A stretch of DNA of 35,778 nucleotides from an uncultured Verrucomicrobiota bacterium. Its GTDB lineage: Bacteria; Verrucomicrobiota; Verrucomicrobiia; Opitutales; Opitutaceae. The translations under genes and the position numbers were made by a program. A model generated the notes under the pieces. The model had not been told where the DNA came from and ran no database searches. It was given only the letters and a program-made list of their open reading frames with translations. The first letter of the stretch is position 1. Every line of letters begins with the position of its first letter. The stretch is from NCBI GenBank assembly GCA_903876795.1, contig CAIRBK010000010.1:1-35778 (forward strand). The letters run 5' to 3'. Shown in pieces: positions 6,132 through 14,855 of the stretch.

Positions 6132-9100
6132 TTAGGCGGTCACCGGGACCTTGGCGGCATCGAACTGGTAGACGGGCTTGGGGGTGTCGGCAGTCGGCGG
6201 GAAGGGCACGACTTTCCAGAACTTCGACACGGTCTTGTCCCAGTTTTCCACCAGGCTCTGGGCGTGCGGGCTGGCGGTGATTTTGAAATGCGCCTGGATG
6301 AGCTTTTTGAGGCTGGCGATCTCGTCCTGGACGGAGAGGCGCTCAAGGCCGATCATCGCCGGGTTGATGCTGGACTCGAAGGTGTCCTTGGCGTCGTAGA
6401 CAAACGCGAGGCCGCCCGACATGCCGGCCCCGAAATTGGTGCCAGTGGGGCCGAGGATGACGACGAGGCCGCCGGTCATGTATTCGCAGCCGTGGTCGCC
6501 CACGCCCTCGACGACGGCGGTGGCGCCGGAGTTGCGCACCGCGAAGCGTTCGCCGGCGCGGCCCGCCGCGAACAGCGTGCCGCCGGTGGCGCCGTAGAGG
6601 CAGGTGTTGCCGAGGATGGACTGGGCGTGCCACTGGAAGGTCTCGGAGGACTTCGGGCGGATGATGATCTCGCCGCCGTTGATGCCCTTGCCGACGTAGT
6701 CGTTGGCCTCGCCGTTGAGGGTGAGACGCACGCCGTTGACGAGGAACGCGCCGAAGGACTGGCCGGCGGAACCGGTGAACGTGAGGTCGATCGTGCCGGC
6801 CGGCAGGCCTTCGTTGCCGTGCTGGTAGGCGATCTGGCCGGCGAGCTGGGTGCCGACGTCGCGGTTGACGTTGGTGACCTTGTAGCGGGCCACGAGGCGG
6901 GCGGCTTCGCCGAGGATGACGTCGCGGGCCTCCTGGAGGATGGCCTCGTCGAGCGAACCCTCGCCGCCGAAGCGCTCGTTGCGCTCGCGGGTGTGGTAGC
7001 GGTCGGTCTCGCCCGAGGGATCGGGATTGTGGAGGAGGCCGGAGAGGTTGACCAGCTTGGTCTTCGGGTTGGCGGGGTCGTCGATCTGTTCGAGGAGGTC
7101 CACGCGGCCGATGACCTCGTTGAGGGTGCGGGCGCCGAGCTTGGCGAGGTAGTGGCGGACGTCCTCGGCGACGGCGTTGAAGAAGTTGATGATGTTTTCG
7201 GGTTTGCCGCGGAACTTGGCGCGGAGGTCCTCGCGCTGGGTGGCGACGCCGACCGGGCATGTATTCAGATGGCAGACACGGAACATGGCGCAGCCGCCGG
7301 CGATGAGGGCGGCGGTGCCGAAATTGAACTCCTCGGCGCCGAGCAGGGCGGCGATGACGATGTCGCGGCCGGTCTTCATGCCGCCGTCGGTGCGGAGGAC
7401 AACGCGGCCGCGCAGGCCGTTCATCATCAGGACCTGGTGGGCCTCGGCGACGCCGATTTCCCAGACGGAGCCGGCGTTCTTGATGGAGGCGAGCGGCGAG
7501 GCGCCGGTGCCGCCGTCATGGCCGGAGACGAGGACGACGTCGGCATAGGCCTTGGCCACGCCGGCGGCGACGGTACCGACGCCGGAGGAGGACACGAGCT
7601 TGACGCAGACCTTGGCGCGGGGGTTGACCTCCTTTAGGTCGAAGATCAGCTGGGCGAGGTCCTCGATGGAGTAGATGTCGTGGTGCGGGGGTGGCGAGAT
7701 GAGGGTGACGCCGGGCACGCTGTAGCGCAGGCGGGCGATGAGCGGGGTGACCTTGGAGCCGGGGAGCTGGCCGCCTTCGCCGGGCTTGGCGCCCTGGGCC
7801 ATCTTGATCTCGATCTCCTTGGCGGAGGAGAGGTAGGCGGCGGTGACGCCGAAGCGGCCGGAGGCGACCTGCTTGATGGCGGAGTTGGCGTTGTCGCCGT
7901 TTTCGCGGACGTTGAAGCGGTCGGGGTCTTCGCCGCCTTCGCCGGAGTTGGACTTGCCGCCGATGCGGTTCATGGCGATGGCGAGGGCCTCGTGCATCTC
8001 GGGGGAGAGCGCGCCGAGGGACATGCCGGCGGTGGTGAAGCGCTTGCGGATCTCGTCGATCGGCTCGACCTCGTCGAGGGCGACGGGGGTGCGGCCGTCG
8101 AAGCGGATCTTGAGCAGGTCCTTGATGGAGACGGGCTGGTGGTCGTCGGCGTTGGTCTTCCATTCCTGGTAGGCCTCGGGGGTGCCGGCGCGGACGAACT
8201 TGTTCATCGCGGAGACGACCTTGGGGTTCCAGCCGTGGAATTCGCCTTCGCCCTTTTTGTTGACGCGGTAGTAGCCCTCGTTGCCGAGGTCGGCTGCGGG
8301 GGTGGCGAAGGCCTTGGCGTGGCGGCGGAGGGCATCTTCGGCGATCTGCGCGTAGCCGATGCCGCCGATGGGCGTTGGGGTGCCGCTGAAGCAGTCGTCG
8401 ATGACCTTGTGGGAGATGCCGAGGGCCTCGAACATCTGGGCGCCGCGGTAGGAGAGCAGCGTGGAGATGCCCATCTTGGCCATGATTTTCAGGAGGCCGG
8501 CGTCGATGGCGGTCTTGTAGTTGAGGCGGGCCTGTTCGGGGGTGACGGGCTTGGCGGTCTTGCCGGCGGCGGCGAGCGAGGCGACGGTGTCGAGGGCGAG
8601 GTAGGGGTTGATGGCGTTGACGCCGAAGCCGAGGAGCGTGGCGAGGTGATGCACGTCGCGGGCCTCGCCGGTCTCGGCGACGAGGTCGGCCTTGAGGCGG
8701 AGACCGGCGCGCACGAGCCGTTGGTTGGCGGCGCCGACCGCGAGGAGCATCGGGATGGGAGCCTTTTCGGCGGTGGCGCCCTTGTCGGAGAGGATGACGA
8801 CTTTGGCGTTGTCCTTCTCGACGGCGGCCTGGACGCGCGCGGCGAGGTCCTGCAACGCGGGCTCAAGACCTTCGGGGCCCTTGGCGGCGTCGAAGAGTGC
8901 GCTGACGCGCACGACGCGGTTCTGGAGGAAAGGCACGTCGAAAAGCGCGGCGACCTCGTGGTCGAAGAGGACGGGGGAATCGAGTTCGACGAAACCTGAG
9001 GTCTTGGGGAACTCCTCGAAAAGGCCGAGGCGGCCGCCGAGGTAGCCGGTGAGCGACATGACCGCTTTTTCGCGGATGGAGTCGATGGGGGGGTTGGTGA

Positions 9101-10658
9101 CCTGGGCGAAGAGCTGCTTGAAATAGGTGTAGAGCAGGCGCGGGCGGCGGGAGAGGACGGCGAGCGGGGTGTCGTCGCCCATGGAGCCGGTGGGCTCCAG
9201 GCCCTCGGCGAGGGGGGCGAAGATGAGTTCGAGTTCGTCGTTGTCGTAACCGAAGGCGAGCTGGGCGGCGAGGTCGATGGCCACGTCGTCGGCGTTGGCG
9301 GGGGCTTTGGCGGCCTTGTGCAGGTTGACGAGGTGTTCCTCGCACCACTGCTTGAAGTGCGGGTTGGCGGTGAAGCGGGCCTTCACCTCTTCGTCGCGGT
9401 AGAACTTATGCTCGACGAGATCGAGCGAGATGATGCGACCGGGGCCGAGGCGGCCGGCTTCGACCACCTTGCCGGGGAAGTCGTGCACGAGGCCGGCTTC
9501 GGAGGCCAAGATGAAGTAGCCGTCGTCGAAAATCTTGTAGCGGGCGGGGCGGAGACCGTTGCGGTCAAGGGCGGCGCCGATGGTGCGGCCGTCGGTGAAG
9601 ACCACGGCGGCGGGGCCGTCCCAGGGCTCCATCATGCAGGCGTGGTAGCGGAAGAAGGCGCGAGCTTCGGGGGTGAGCTTCTTGTCCTTTTCCCAGGCGG
9701 GCGGCATCATCATCATCGCGGCGTGCAGGGGATTGCGGCCGCCGAGGGTGAGGAGCTGGAGGGCGTTGTCGAAGCTGGCGGAGTCGGACATGCCGGGCTG
9801 CACGAGCGGCTTGAGGTCCTGGAAGCGCTCGCCCCATACGCCGTAGGCGGTGGAGTTTTCGCGGGCGCGCATGAGGTTGCGGTTGCCGCGGATGGTGTTG
9901 ATCTCGCCGTTGTGCGCCAGCATGCGGAACGGGTGCGCGAGGTGCCACGTGGGGAACGTGTTCGTCGAATAACGCTGGTGGAACACCGCGAAGGCCGTGG
10001 TGAACTTGGGGGACTTCAGGTCCTCGAAATACTTCTTGAGCTGGAGGGGCGTGAGCAGGCCCTTGTAGATGATGGTGCGCGAGGAGAACGAGCAGACGTA
10101 GAAGCCGGGGATCTTGGCCTCGAGGGCCTGCTTTTCCGAGGAGTTCTGCGCGAGGAAGAGCTTACGCTCGAACTCGTCGTCGGAGATATCGTCCTTGCGG
10201 GCGACGAGGGCCTGGACGATGAGCGGCTGGGTTTCGAGGGCTTTGCGGCCGAGGCAGGAGGAGTCGGTGGGGACTTTGCGCCAGCCGAGCCAGGCGAGGC
10301 CCTCGGCCTTCACGGCGGATTCGACGATCTTCTTGGCGTGGGCCTGTGCGTATTCGTCTTCCTTGGGCAGGAAGATCATGCCGACGCCCAGGTCGGCGTC
10401 CTTGAAGAGGGGCTTCTTTTGGGTGGTCAGGAAATTCTTGAACAGCTCGACCGGGATCTGGGTGAGGATGCCGGCGCCGTCGCCGGTGACGGCGTCGGCG
10501 TCGATGGCGCCGCGGTGGGCGAGCGCTTTGAGGGCCGTGATCGCGCGGTTGAGAACGTCGTAAGAACGTTCGCCGGTCAGCTTCGCAATGAAACCGACGC
10601 CGCAGGCATCGTGTTCTTGTTCAGGGGAGTAGAGCGGTGACGGAATGATCTTGGCCAT
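6132..10658 (-). CDS. gltB: Glutamate synthase, large (alpha) subunit
   Basis: GltB moves the amide nitrogen of glutamine to 2-oxoglutarate, giving two glutamates; electrons come from NAD(P)H through GltD or from ferredoxin. The 1508-residue length is normal. After a short propeptide comes Cys19 in the CGVGF motif, the class II glutaminase nucleophile exposed by processing. The central and FMN-binding domains follow, with the 3Fe-4S ligands Cys1123, Cys1129 and Cys1134 in CAMFRVCHLNTC. A GXGXG-type beta-helix domain closes the protein. The ATG at 10658 was chosen because the usual propeptide (MAKIIPSPLYSPEQEHDA) begins there. No gltD is adjacent on either side. A strong terminator follows. 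No oddity in the reading frame. Confidence 0.97.
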   Translation of the reverse strand: MAKIIPSPLYSPEQEHDACGVGFIAKLTGERSYDVLNRAITALKALAHRGAIDADAVTGDGAGILTQIPVELFKNFLTTQKKPLFKDADLGVGMIFLPKEDEYAQAHAKKIVESAVKAEGLAWLGWRKVPTDSSCLGRKALETQPLIVQALVARKDDISDDEFERKLFLAQNSSEKQALEAKIPGFYVCSFSSRTIIYKGLLTPLQLKKYFEDLKSPKFTTAFAVFHQRYSTNTFPTWHLAHPFRMLAHNGEINTIRGNRNLMRARENSTAYGVWGERFQDLKPLVQPGMSDSASFDNALQLLTLGGRNPLHAAMMMMPPAWEKDKKLTPEARAFFRYHACMMEPWDGPAAVVFTDGRTIGAALDRNGLRPARYKIFDDGYFILASEAGLVHDFPGKVVEAGRLGPGRIISLDLVEHKFYRDEEVKARFTANPHFKQWCEEHLVNLHKAAKAPANADDVAIDLAAQLAFGYDNDELELIFAPLAEGLEPTGSMGDDTPLAVLSRRPRLLYTYFKQLFAQVTNPPIDSIREKAVMSLTGYLGGRLGLFEEFPKTSGFVELDSPVLFDHEVAALFDVPFLQNRVVRVSALFDAAKGPEGLEPALQDLAARVQAAVEKDNAKVVILSDKGATAEKAPIPMLLAVGAANQRLVRAGLRLKADLVAETGEARDVHHLATLLGFGVNAINPYLALDTVASLAAAGKTAKPVTPEQARLNYKTAIDAGLLKIMAKMGISTLLSYRGAQMFEALGISHKVIDDCFSGTPTPIGGIGYAQIAEDALRRHAKAFATPAADLGNEGYYRVNKKGEGEFHGWNPKVVSAMNKFVRAGTPEAYQEWKTNADDHQPVSIKDLLKIRFDGRTPVALDEVEPIDEIRKRFTTAGMSLGALSPEMHEALAIAMNRIGGKSNSGEGGEDPDRFNVRENGDNANSAIKQVASGRFGVTAAYLSSAKEIEIKMAQGAKPGEGGQLPGSKVTPLIARLRYSVPGVTLISPPPHHDIYSIEDLAQLIFDLKEVNPRAKVCVKLVSSSGVGTVAAGVAKAYADVVLVSGHDGGTGASPLASIKNAGSVWEIGVAEAHQVLMMNGLRGRVVLRTDGGMKTGRDIVIAALLGAEEFNFGTAALIAGGCAMFRVCHLNTCPVGVATQREDLRAKFRGKPENIINFFNAVAEDVRHYLAKLGARTLNEVIGRVDLLEQIDDPANPKTKLVNLSGLLHNPDPSGETDRYHTRERNERFGGEGSLDEAILQEARDVILGEAARLVARYKVTNVNRDVGTQLAGQIAYQHGNEGLPAGTIDLTFTGSAGQSFGAFLVNGVRLTLNGEANDYVGKGINGGEIIIRPKSSETFQWHAQSILGNTCLYGATGGTLFAAGRAGERFAVRNSGATAVVEGVGDHGCEYMTGGLVVILGPTGTNFGAGMSGGLAFVYDAKDTFESSINPAMIGLERLSVQDEIASLKKLIQAHFKITASPHAQSLVENWDKTVSKFWKVVPFPPTADTPKPVYQFDAAKVPVTA

Positions 10659-10737
10659 GTGGAAAGGGATTCGGGCGGAAGGACTTGGGAATCTAGGCGA
10701 GGGGTCGGTCGGTGGAAAACGATGACGGGCGAGGAGC

Positions 10738-10774
10738 AAAAGAAAGGCCGGTCACGCGTTTGCGAGAGCCGGCC
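10738..10774 (-). terminator. Probable terminator between the glutaredoxin-like gene and gltB
   Basis: On the minus strand GGCCGG ... CCGGCC (arms 10769-10774 and 10746-10751, 17-base loop with an inner GCG/CGC pairing) is followed by TTTCTTTTG. It lies about 30 bases past the stop of the gene at 10803, so gltB is probably transcribed from its own promoter within 10659-10738. Confidence 0.6.
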
Positions 10775-10802
10775 CAATGAGTTGCTTTGGTGCCCTCGAC
10801 AA

Positions 10803-11138
10803 TCAGAAGAAGCGGATCGTTTTCGTGGCCATTTTGGCGTGTTCTTCGTCGGAGCAGCCGGCGTTGGTCGGGGCATCGACGGGACGGTCGGTGGGTTTAA
10901 CCAAGTCGTTGGAAAGGAGATAGTTTTCCACCTCTTCACCGGAGACGTCGGCCAGCATCACCCCGTCGATCTCGACGCAAGGCGATAGCGGTTGGCCGGA
11001 CTTCTGGACCATCTCGGCGTAGTTGGCGCGTTTGTTGATGATGTCGATGTCCTCGTAGGCGAGGTTGTATTTGCGCATGATGGTGCGGACACCATTGGAC
11101 CAGCCGCAGGAGGGCTTGAGATAGGCTTTGATTTGCAT
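10803..11138 (-). CDS. Glutaredoxin-like protein, CGWS active site
   Basis: This is a 111-residue thioredoxin-fold protein. It starts with the typical beta-strand MQIKAYLKPSCGWSNG, whose active site is C11-G-W-S14, so the second cysteine of a dithiol glutaredoxin is replaced by serine. LSPCVEIDG (residues 52-59) matches the cis-proline and following strand, but carries an extra Cys54. A 30-residue C-terminal extension contains Cys95. The ATG at 11138 was chosen because it sits directly before the first strand; a start 11 codons further up lacks support. Likely role: thiol exchange or Fe-S handling in the cytoplasm. It is read in the same direction as gltB but separated by a probable terminator. 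Confidence 0.8.
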   Translation of the reverse strand: MQIKAYLKPSCGWSNGVRTIMRKYNLAYEDIDIINKRANYAEMVQKSGQPLSPCVEIDGVMLADVSGEEVENYLLSNDLVKPTDRPVDAPTNAGCSDEEHAKMATKTIRFF

Positions 11139-11255
11139 GCGGGAAGCTAGTTGGAGGGAAAAACGTGGCAACCTATAGAAGGCGTTTCCGGTCGTTCAAG
11201 CGAAAGGTTGGGCTTTTTAAGCATTTTACGGGCCTAATGTCCTTCACGCTTTAAA

Positions 11256-12959
11256 TCAGGGCCGAAACCACACCCCGATGCTTTGCCAACGGGAGCGGCC
11301 GAGGTTGAAGGCCTCGAGGCTCTGCATCCGGTAGGCGGCGCCCTCGAGTCCGGGCGGCGGCGGTTGTTCGCGCCAGCGGACGCGGCCGGTGAAAAAGCCC
11401 AGCGGATCGCATTCGCGCTCCATGACCACGATGATGATCGGGCCGGGTTTCGCGAGGGCCTCCGCCAACGCCTCGGGCGAGCTGCGGAAATCCCAAGTGG
11501 CCTTGCTGTAAAACACCAGGCTTGGTTCGGCGAAGCCCCAGCCGAGGTGACGCGTGCCCTCGGGCAGATTTTGCCACGGTGCGGTCATGTTCACCGCCGG
11601 GCTCACCGCGCGCAGGCCGGTGCCCATGCGGAAGCCACCCACGCCGAGCAGGATAACGCCCAGCGCCACCAGCAGCGGGCGTCCGCGCCACCACGCCGCC
11701 GCCACCACCAGGAAACCTGCGAGCACGGCCAGCAGGCCGACCACGCCGGCCCGCAACGGTTCCAACCCGGGGGGCAACACCGCCAGATTCACCCCCACCA
11801 GGGCGACCGCCACGACGACACCAAACACGGCGAGTCCGACCCCCATCGCCACCCGCGCCCAGCGCGCCAGCGTCGCCAGCGTTTCCGGCGTGAAGCCGGC
11901 GCCCAGCAGCAGGAAAAACGCCGGGAAGCCCGGCAGGACATAATGGGGCAACTGCGTCGCGTAGGCCGTGAAAATCACATACGGCGCGACCAGCCAGCTC
12001 GCGAGCCAAGCCCGGCGGGCGTCCCACTCGCGGCGGGCGGCGCGCCACGCGAGCGCCGCAAAAATGATCCAGGGGAACAGGCTCAGCGGCGCCGTCCCGA
12101 GGTAGAAAAACGGGTTGTAGGAGCGGCCGTTGAACTTCTCGAACCCGCGCTGCACCACATGTTCGCCCATGCCGACGTCCCAGAACAAACCGTGCGTTTT
12201 CACCAATGCCGGGATGCCCCAGATCGCCACGATGCCGGTGGCCAGCAGCAGGCCGCGCACGATCTTGAGGCGAGCCCACGGCAGCGGTTTGCGCCAGAAC
12301 ACCCAGCGCCACAGCACGAGCGCCAGCGCCGGCACGACCAGCGCGATCGGTCCCTTGCCGAGGAAGCCCGCGCCGATCGCCAGCCAGAGGCTCCACCACG
12401 CGAGCCGGCGGCTCCAGGCGGGCTTGGCGGCGGCCTCACTCCCCTGCCCCGCCGCGGCAGGAGTCTCGGGCGCGAGTAACAACTCCGCCAACGCCACGCA
12501 GGCTACCGCCACGCACAACACCATGGGCATGTCGGCGACCGCGAGGCGTCCGTGGATGAAAAACTGCAGGCTCGTCGCCAGCATCAGCCCGGCGGCGAAG
12601 CCGGCGCGTCCGCCGAACCAGCGTTTGCCGGTGGCCCACACCAGCAGGACGAGTCCGATCATGCAGGCGACCGCCGGGAGGCGCGCGCCGAGCTCGCCGG
12701 TGCCGACGGCGTTGTAGCCGCCGCGCATGAGCCAGTAAACCAGGGCGGGTTTGTCGAAGCGGTAGGCGCCGTTGAAGGTCGGCACGATCCAGTCGTCGCG
12801 CTCCATCATCTCGCGGGCGGCGGTGGCGAAACGCGGCTCGTCGCGATCCACCAGCGGCAGTTGCGCCGTGCCCGGCAGATACACCGCGAGCACCAGCAGG
12901 ATCAGCAGCCACGGGGCGAAACGGTCGCCTTTCCAGGGAGATGTCGGTGCGGGGGTCAT
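11256..12959 (-). CDS. ArnT/PMT-type polyprenyl-phosphate sugar transferase (GT39/GT83)
   Basis: This integral membrane enzyme (567 residues) would move a sugar from a polyprenyl phosphate to an envelope acceptor at the periplasmic face. The first helix (about residues 16-32) is followed by the diagnostic periplasmic loop with VDRDEPRFA (37-45), then DWIVPTFNG and YRFDKPALVYWL, which match the acidic catalytic and substrate loop of ArnT and the GalA transferases. Ten or more hydrophobic segments follow, and the C-terminal 100 residues are soluble. Its ATG overlaps the stop codon of the PAP2 gene by four bases (ATGA), so the two are probably translated together. This pairing suggests that the acceptor is a site freed by dephosphorylation, such as lipid A. 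Confidence 0.88.
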   Translation of the reverse strand: MTPAPTSPWKGDRFAPWLLILLVLAVYLPGTAQLPLVDRDEPRFATAAREMMERDDWIVPTFNGAYRFDKPALVYWLMRGGYNAVGTGELGARLPAVACMIGLVLLVWATGKRWFGGRAGFAAGLMLATSLQFFIHGRLAVADMPMVLCVAVACVALAELLLAPETPAAAGQGSEAAAKPAWSRRLAWWSLWLAIGAGFLGKGPIALVVPALALVLWRWVFWRKPLPWARLKIVRGLLLATGIVAIWGIPALVKTHGLFWDVGMGEHVVQRGFEKFNGRSYNPFFYLGTAPLSLFPWIIFAALAWRAARREWDARRAWLASWLVAPYVIFTAYATQLPHYVLPGFPAFFLLLGAGFTPETLATLARWARVAMGVGLAVFGVVVAVALVGVNLAVLPPGLEPLRAGVVGLLAVLAGFLVVAAAWWRGRPLLVALGVILLGVGGFRMGTGLRAVSPAVNMTAPWQNLPEGTRHLGWGFAEPSLVFYSKATWDFRSSPEALAEALAKPGPIIIVVMERECDPLGFFTGRVRWREQPPPPGLEGAAYRMQSLEAFNLGRSRWQSIGVWFRP

Positions 12960-13642
12960 GGGTTTTTAGATCGGGTCTCCTGCCAGCGCAGCACCGCGAG
13001 GGCCAGCGCCACGCCGACCAGCGAGCCGAGTCCCGCGCCGGCCAGCACGTCGCTCAGGTAATGCCGGCCGAGGTACATGCGGGACCACGCCACCAGGATC
13101 GCGCCGGCCAGAAACCCCGCGCCCCAGCGGGGCGCCATGACCAGCACCGCCGCGGCGATGCCGAAGCAATGCGTGGTGTGACCCGAGGGGAAACTTTGGT
13201 AACCGGAGACATGGGCGAACCAGGTGAGTTCGTCGGCGACGTTGAGGTAGGGGCGCGGCCGTCCCAGCACCATCTTCAGGATCAGGGCCGTCAAACCGGC
13301 CGACGCGCCGGCCAGCGTGCCGGCACAGGCGCCCCAGACCAGGCGGGAGCTTTGCCAAAAGCGCCCGGCGGCCCACATCACCGCGAGGGCGATCAGCGGC
13401 GCGAGGTGCAACTCGCCCCACTTCGAGGCGGCCTTGGCCAGCGTCAGCAGCGACGCGTCGGGCGACTCCGCCAGCCGGTCGGCGATGGCCCGGTCGGCAC
13501 CGGTCCAGGCCAGCACGGCGACTCCGGCCAGCAGCACGACGGCGCCGAGCGCGACCCGGCCGGACCGGCGGCGCACGATGCGACCGCCGTCGGCAAACCA
13601 GCCGCCGAGCACGCGCCACCAGGGTGTCGTCGCCGGGCCCAT
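12956..13642 (-). CDS. PAP2-family membrane phosphatase (lipid A or undecaprenyl-PP type)
   Basis: This 228-residue, multi-pass membrane phosphatase has the full catalytic triad of motifs: K123-(x6)-R130-P131 (KMVLGRPRP), PSGH (152-155, H155), and SRMYLGRHYLSD with R188, H194 and D198. The family removes phosphate from lipid A, PGP or undecaprenyl diphosphate at the outer side of the inner membrane. The ATG at 13642 was chosen because it leaves 5 bases to the preceding stop; an upstream start would overlap the LAB_N gene. It overlaps the GT39 gene downstream. A LpxE/LpxF-like role is favoured by the neighbours, but PAP2 substrate specificity cannot be read from motifs. Confidence 0.9.
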   Translation of the reverse strand: MGPATTPWWRVLGGWFADGGRIVRRRSGRVALGAVVLLAGVAVLAWTGADRAIADRLAESPDASLLTLAKAASKWGELHLAPLIALAVMWAAGRFWQSSRLVWGACAGTLAGASAGLTALILKMVLGRPRPYLNVADELTWFAHVSGYQSFPSGHTTHCFGIAAAVLVMAPRWGAGFLAGAILVAWSRMYLGRHYLSDVLAGAGLGSLVGVALALAVLRWQETRSKNP

Positions 13643-13647
13643 GACGC

Positions 13648-13983
13648 TCAGCCCTTGGCGGCGGGGTGATTCGCCGGTTGGTGGCGGGTTTTGAAGTCCA
13701 TCCACAGGTTGTAACAGGCGGTGAAGGCGGGAAACAGGTTGGACAACACGCCGACCGAGTCGCTTTTGCCCAGTGTGAAATAACCGAGCAGCATCACGCT
13801 GCCGACCACGCTCATGTACCAGAAGGCGCGCGGCATGACCGGACGCCCGGCGGCGCGCGTGGCGATGAATTGCACCACCCAGCGGCCGGCGAACATCAGC
13901 GTGCCGATGTAGCCGACGATTTTCCAGGCGGTCACGACCACCTCGATGCCGCCCAGACGCAGGTGAAACAGAACTTCGTTCAT
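13648..13983 (-). CDS. LAB_N (lipid-A-disaccharide synthase N-terminal) domain protein
   Basis: This 111-residue protein has three hydrophobic helices (about residues 12-33, 53-72 and 78-95) separated by the conserved stretch RWVVQFIATRAAGRPVMPRAFW, which has the family's R-x-x-x-Q and P-x-x-FW residues. Such stand-alone LAB_N proteins have no proven enzymatic activity and commonly lie next to DPM1-like GT2 and ArnT-like genes, as here. It probably helps carry or flip the lipid-linked sugar, or modulates the GT2; that is inference from the neighbourhood. The ATG at 13983 gives the standard length; it lies 68 bases after the GT2 stop. Confidence 0.85.
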   Translation of the reverse strand: MNEVLFHLRLGGIEVVVTAWKIVGYIGTLMFAGRWVVQFIATRAAGRPVMPRAFWYMSVVGSVMLLGYFTLGKSDSVGVLSNLFPAFTACYNLWMDFKTRHQPANHPAAKG

Positions 13984-14051
13984 AAAAGGGAGGCGCGGGC
14001 GGTTGGCAAAAAAGCGGTGTGGATCGCGGAACGCAGCCGGGACGCGCGTCC

Positions 14052-14753
14052 TCAGCGCTGGCCGGAGCCGGGCAACACGCCGGCCGGGTAGCGGATCTGA
14101 CGGGCCATCAGCCACGCCACGCCGAAGAGATCGCGCAGGCCCCGCAAGGCGCGGCCGCCGATCGTGTATTTGGAGACGCCGCGGGTGCGCGGGCGGTGGT
14201 TGACGGGCACCTCGACCAGCGTGAGTCCGGCGTTGAGCAGCAAGGCCGGGATGTAACGGTGAAGGCCGTTGAAAGGGATCAGGTAGCCGACGTGTTCGCG
14301 TCTCATGGCCTTGAGAGAACAACCGGTGTCGCGCACCTGGTCCTTGAGGAAGAAGCGGCGGATGTTGTTGGCGAAGCGCGAGGCTACGCGGCGGTTCCAG
14401 GTGTCCTGACGGGTGCGCCGGTAACCGCAGGCGAAGTCGGCCTTGTCGAGCGCGGCGACGAGCGTGGGGATGTCGGCGGGATCGTTCTGGCCGTCGCCGT
14501 CGAGCATCACGCACACGCGGCCCGTGGCGTGGAAGAGCCCGGCGTAGAGCGCGGCGCTCTGGCCGAGGTTGCGCGGCAGGGACAGCGCGGTCACGCCGGC
14601 CACCGCCCGTATGCGGGCCAGGGTGGCGTCCTTGGAGCCATCATCGACGGCGACGATCTCGGCGCCCGGGCACGCGGCCTGGACCTCGCGCAGGAGCGGC
14701 TCGACGTTTTCCTCCTCGTTGTAGAAAGGGATGATGATGGACAGCGGAATCAC
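14052..14753 (-). CDS. DPM1-like GT2 glycosyltransferase (polyprenyl-phosphate sugar synthase)
   Basis: This 233-residue GT-A enzyme would transfer a sugar from a nucleotide donor to a polyprenyl phosphate on the cytoplasmic side. Visible motifs are IIIPFYNEEENV (residues 6-17), VDDGS (36-40), DGDGQNDP (85-92, metal-binding D85-x-D87) and DTGCSLKAMRR. It lacks the two C-terminal membrane helices of GtrB/ArnC, so it resembles soluble DPM1. GTG at 14753 starts right before the first strand and is preferred; the frame remains open far upstream, but that part is the complement of the plus-strand genes. The closest functional analogy is RgtE, which makes dodecaprenyl-phosphate-GalA, given the UDP-GlcA epimerase nearby. 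The sugar itself is not shown by the sequence. Confidence 0.88.
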   Translation of the reverse strand: MIPLSIIIPFYNEEENVEPLLREVQAACPGAEIVAVDDGSKDATLARIRAVAGVTALSLPRNLGQSAALYAGLFHATGRVCVMLDGDGQNDPADIPTLVAALDKADFACGYRRTRQDTWNRRVASRFANNIRRFFLKDQVRDTGCSLKAMRREHVGYLIPFNGLHRYIPALLLNAGLTLVEVPVNHRPRTRGVSKYTIGGRALRGLRDLFGVAWLMARQIRYPAGVLPGSGQR

Positions 14754-14855
14754 GGGTAAGGGTTTATCAACCCAGCGGGGAGGCGGGCGTGGCAATCCAA
14801 TTTTTGGGTTGGCGGGGGCGGGGGCGGCTGAGACTGTGCGCCCTTTAGCCGCACC
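14754..14855. promoter_or_regulatory. Divergent promoter region of the two envelope blocks
   Basis: These 102 bases separate the starts of the leftward GT2 operon and the rightward GT39 operon and must hold both promoters. I see no convincing -35/-10 pair, no inverted repeat of note and no Shine-Dalgarno sequence before either start. The shared region makes coordinated control possible. Confidence 0.4.

Noticed and set aside
6264-10640. Several 400- to 460-codon plus-strand frames opposite gltB
   Set aside because: Composition is almost entirely G, A, V, E, D and R, typical of antisense frames of GC-rich genes; gltB is complete on the other strand.
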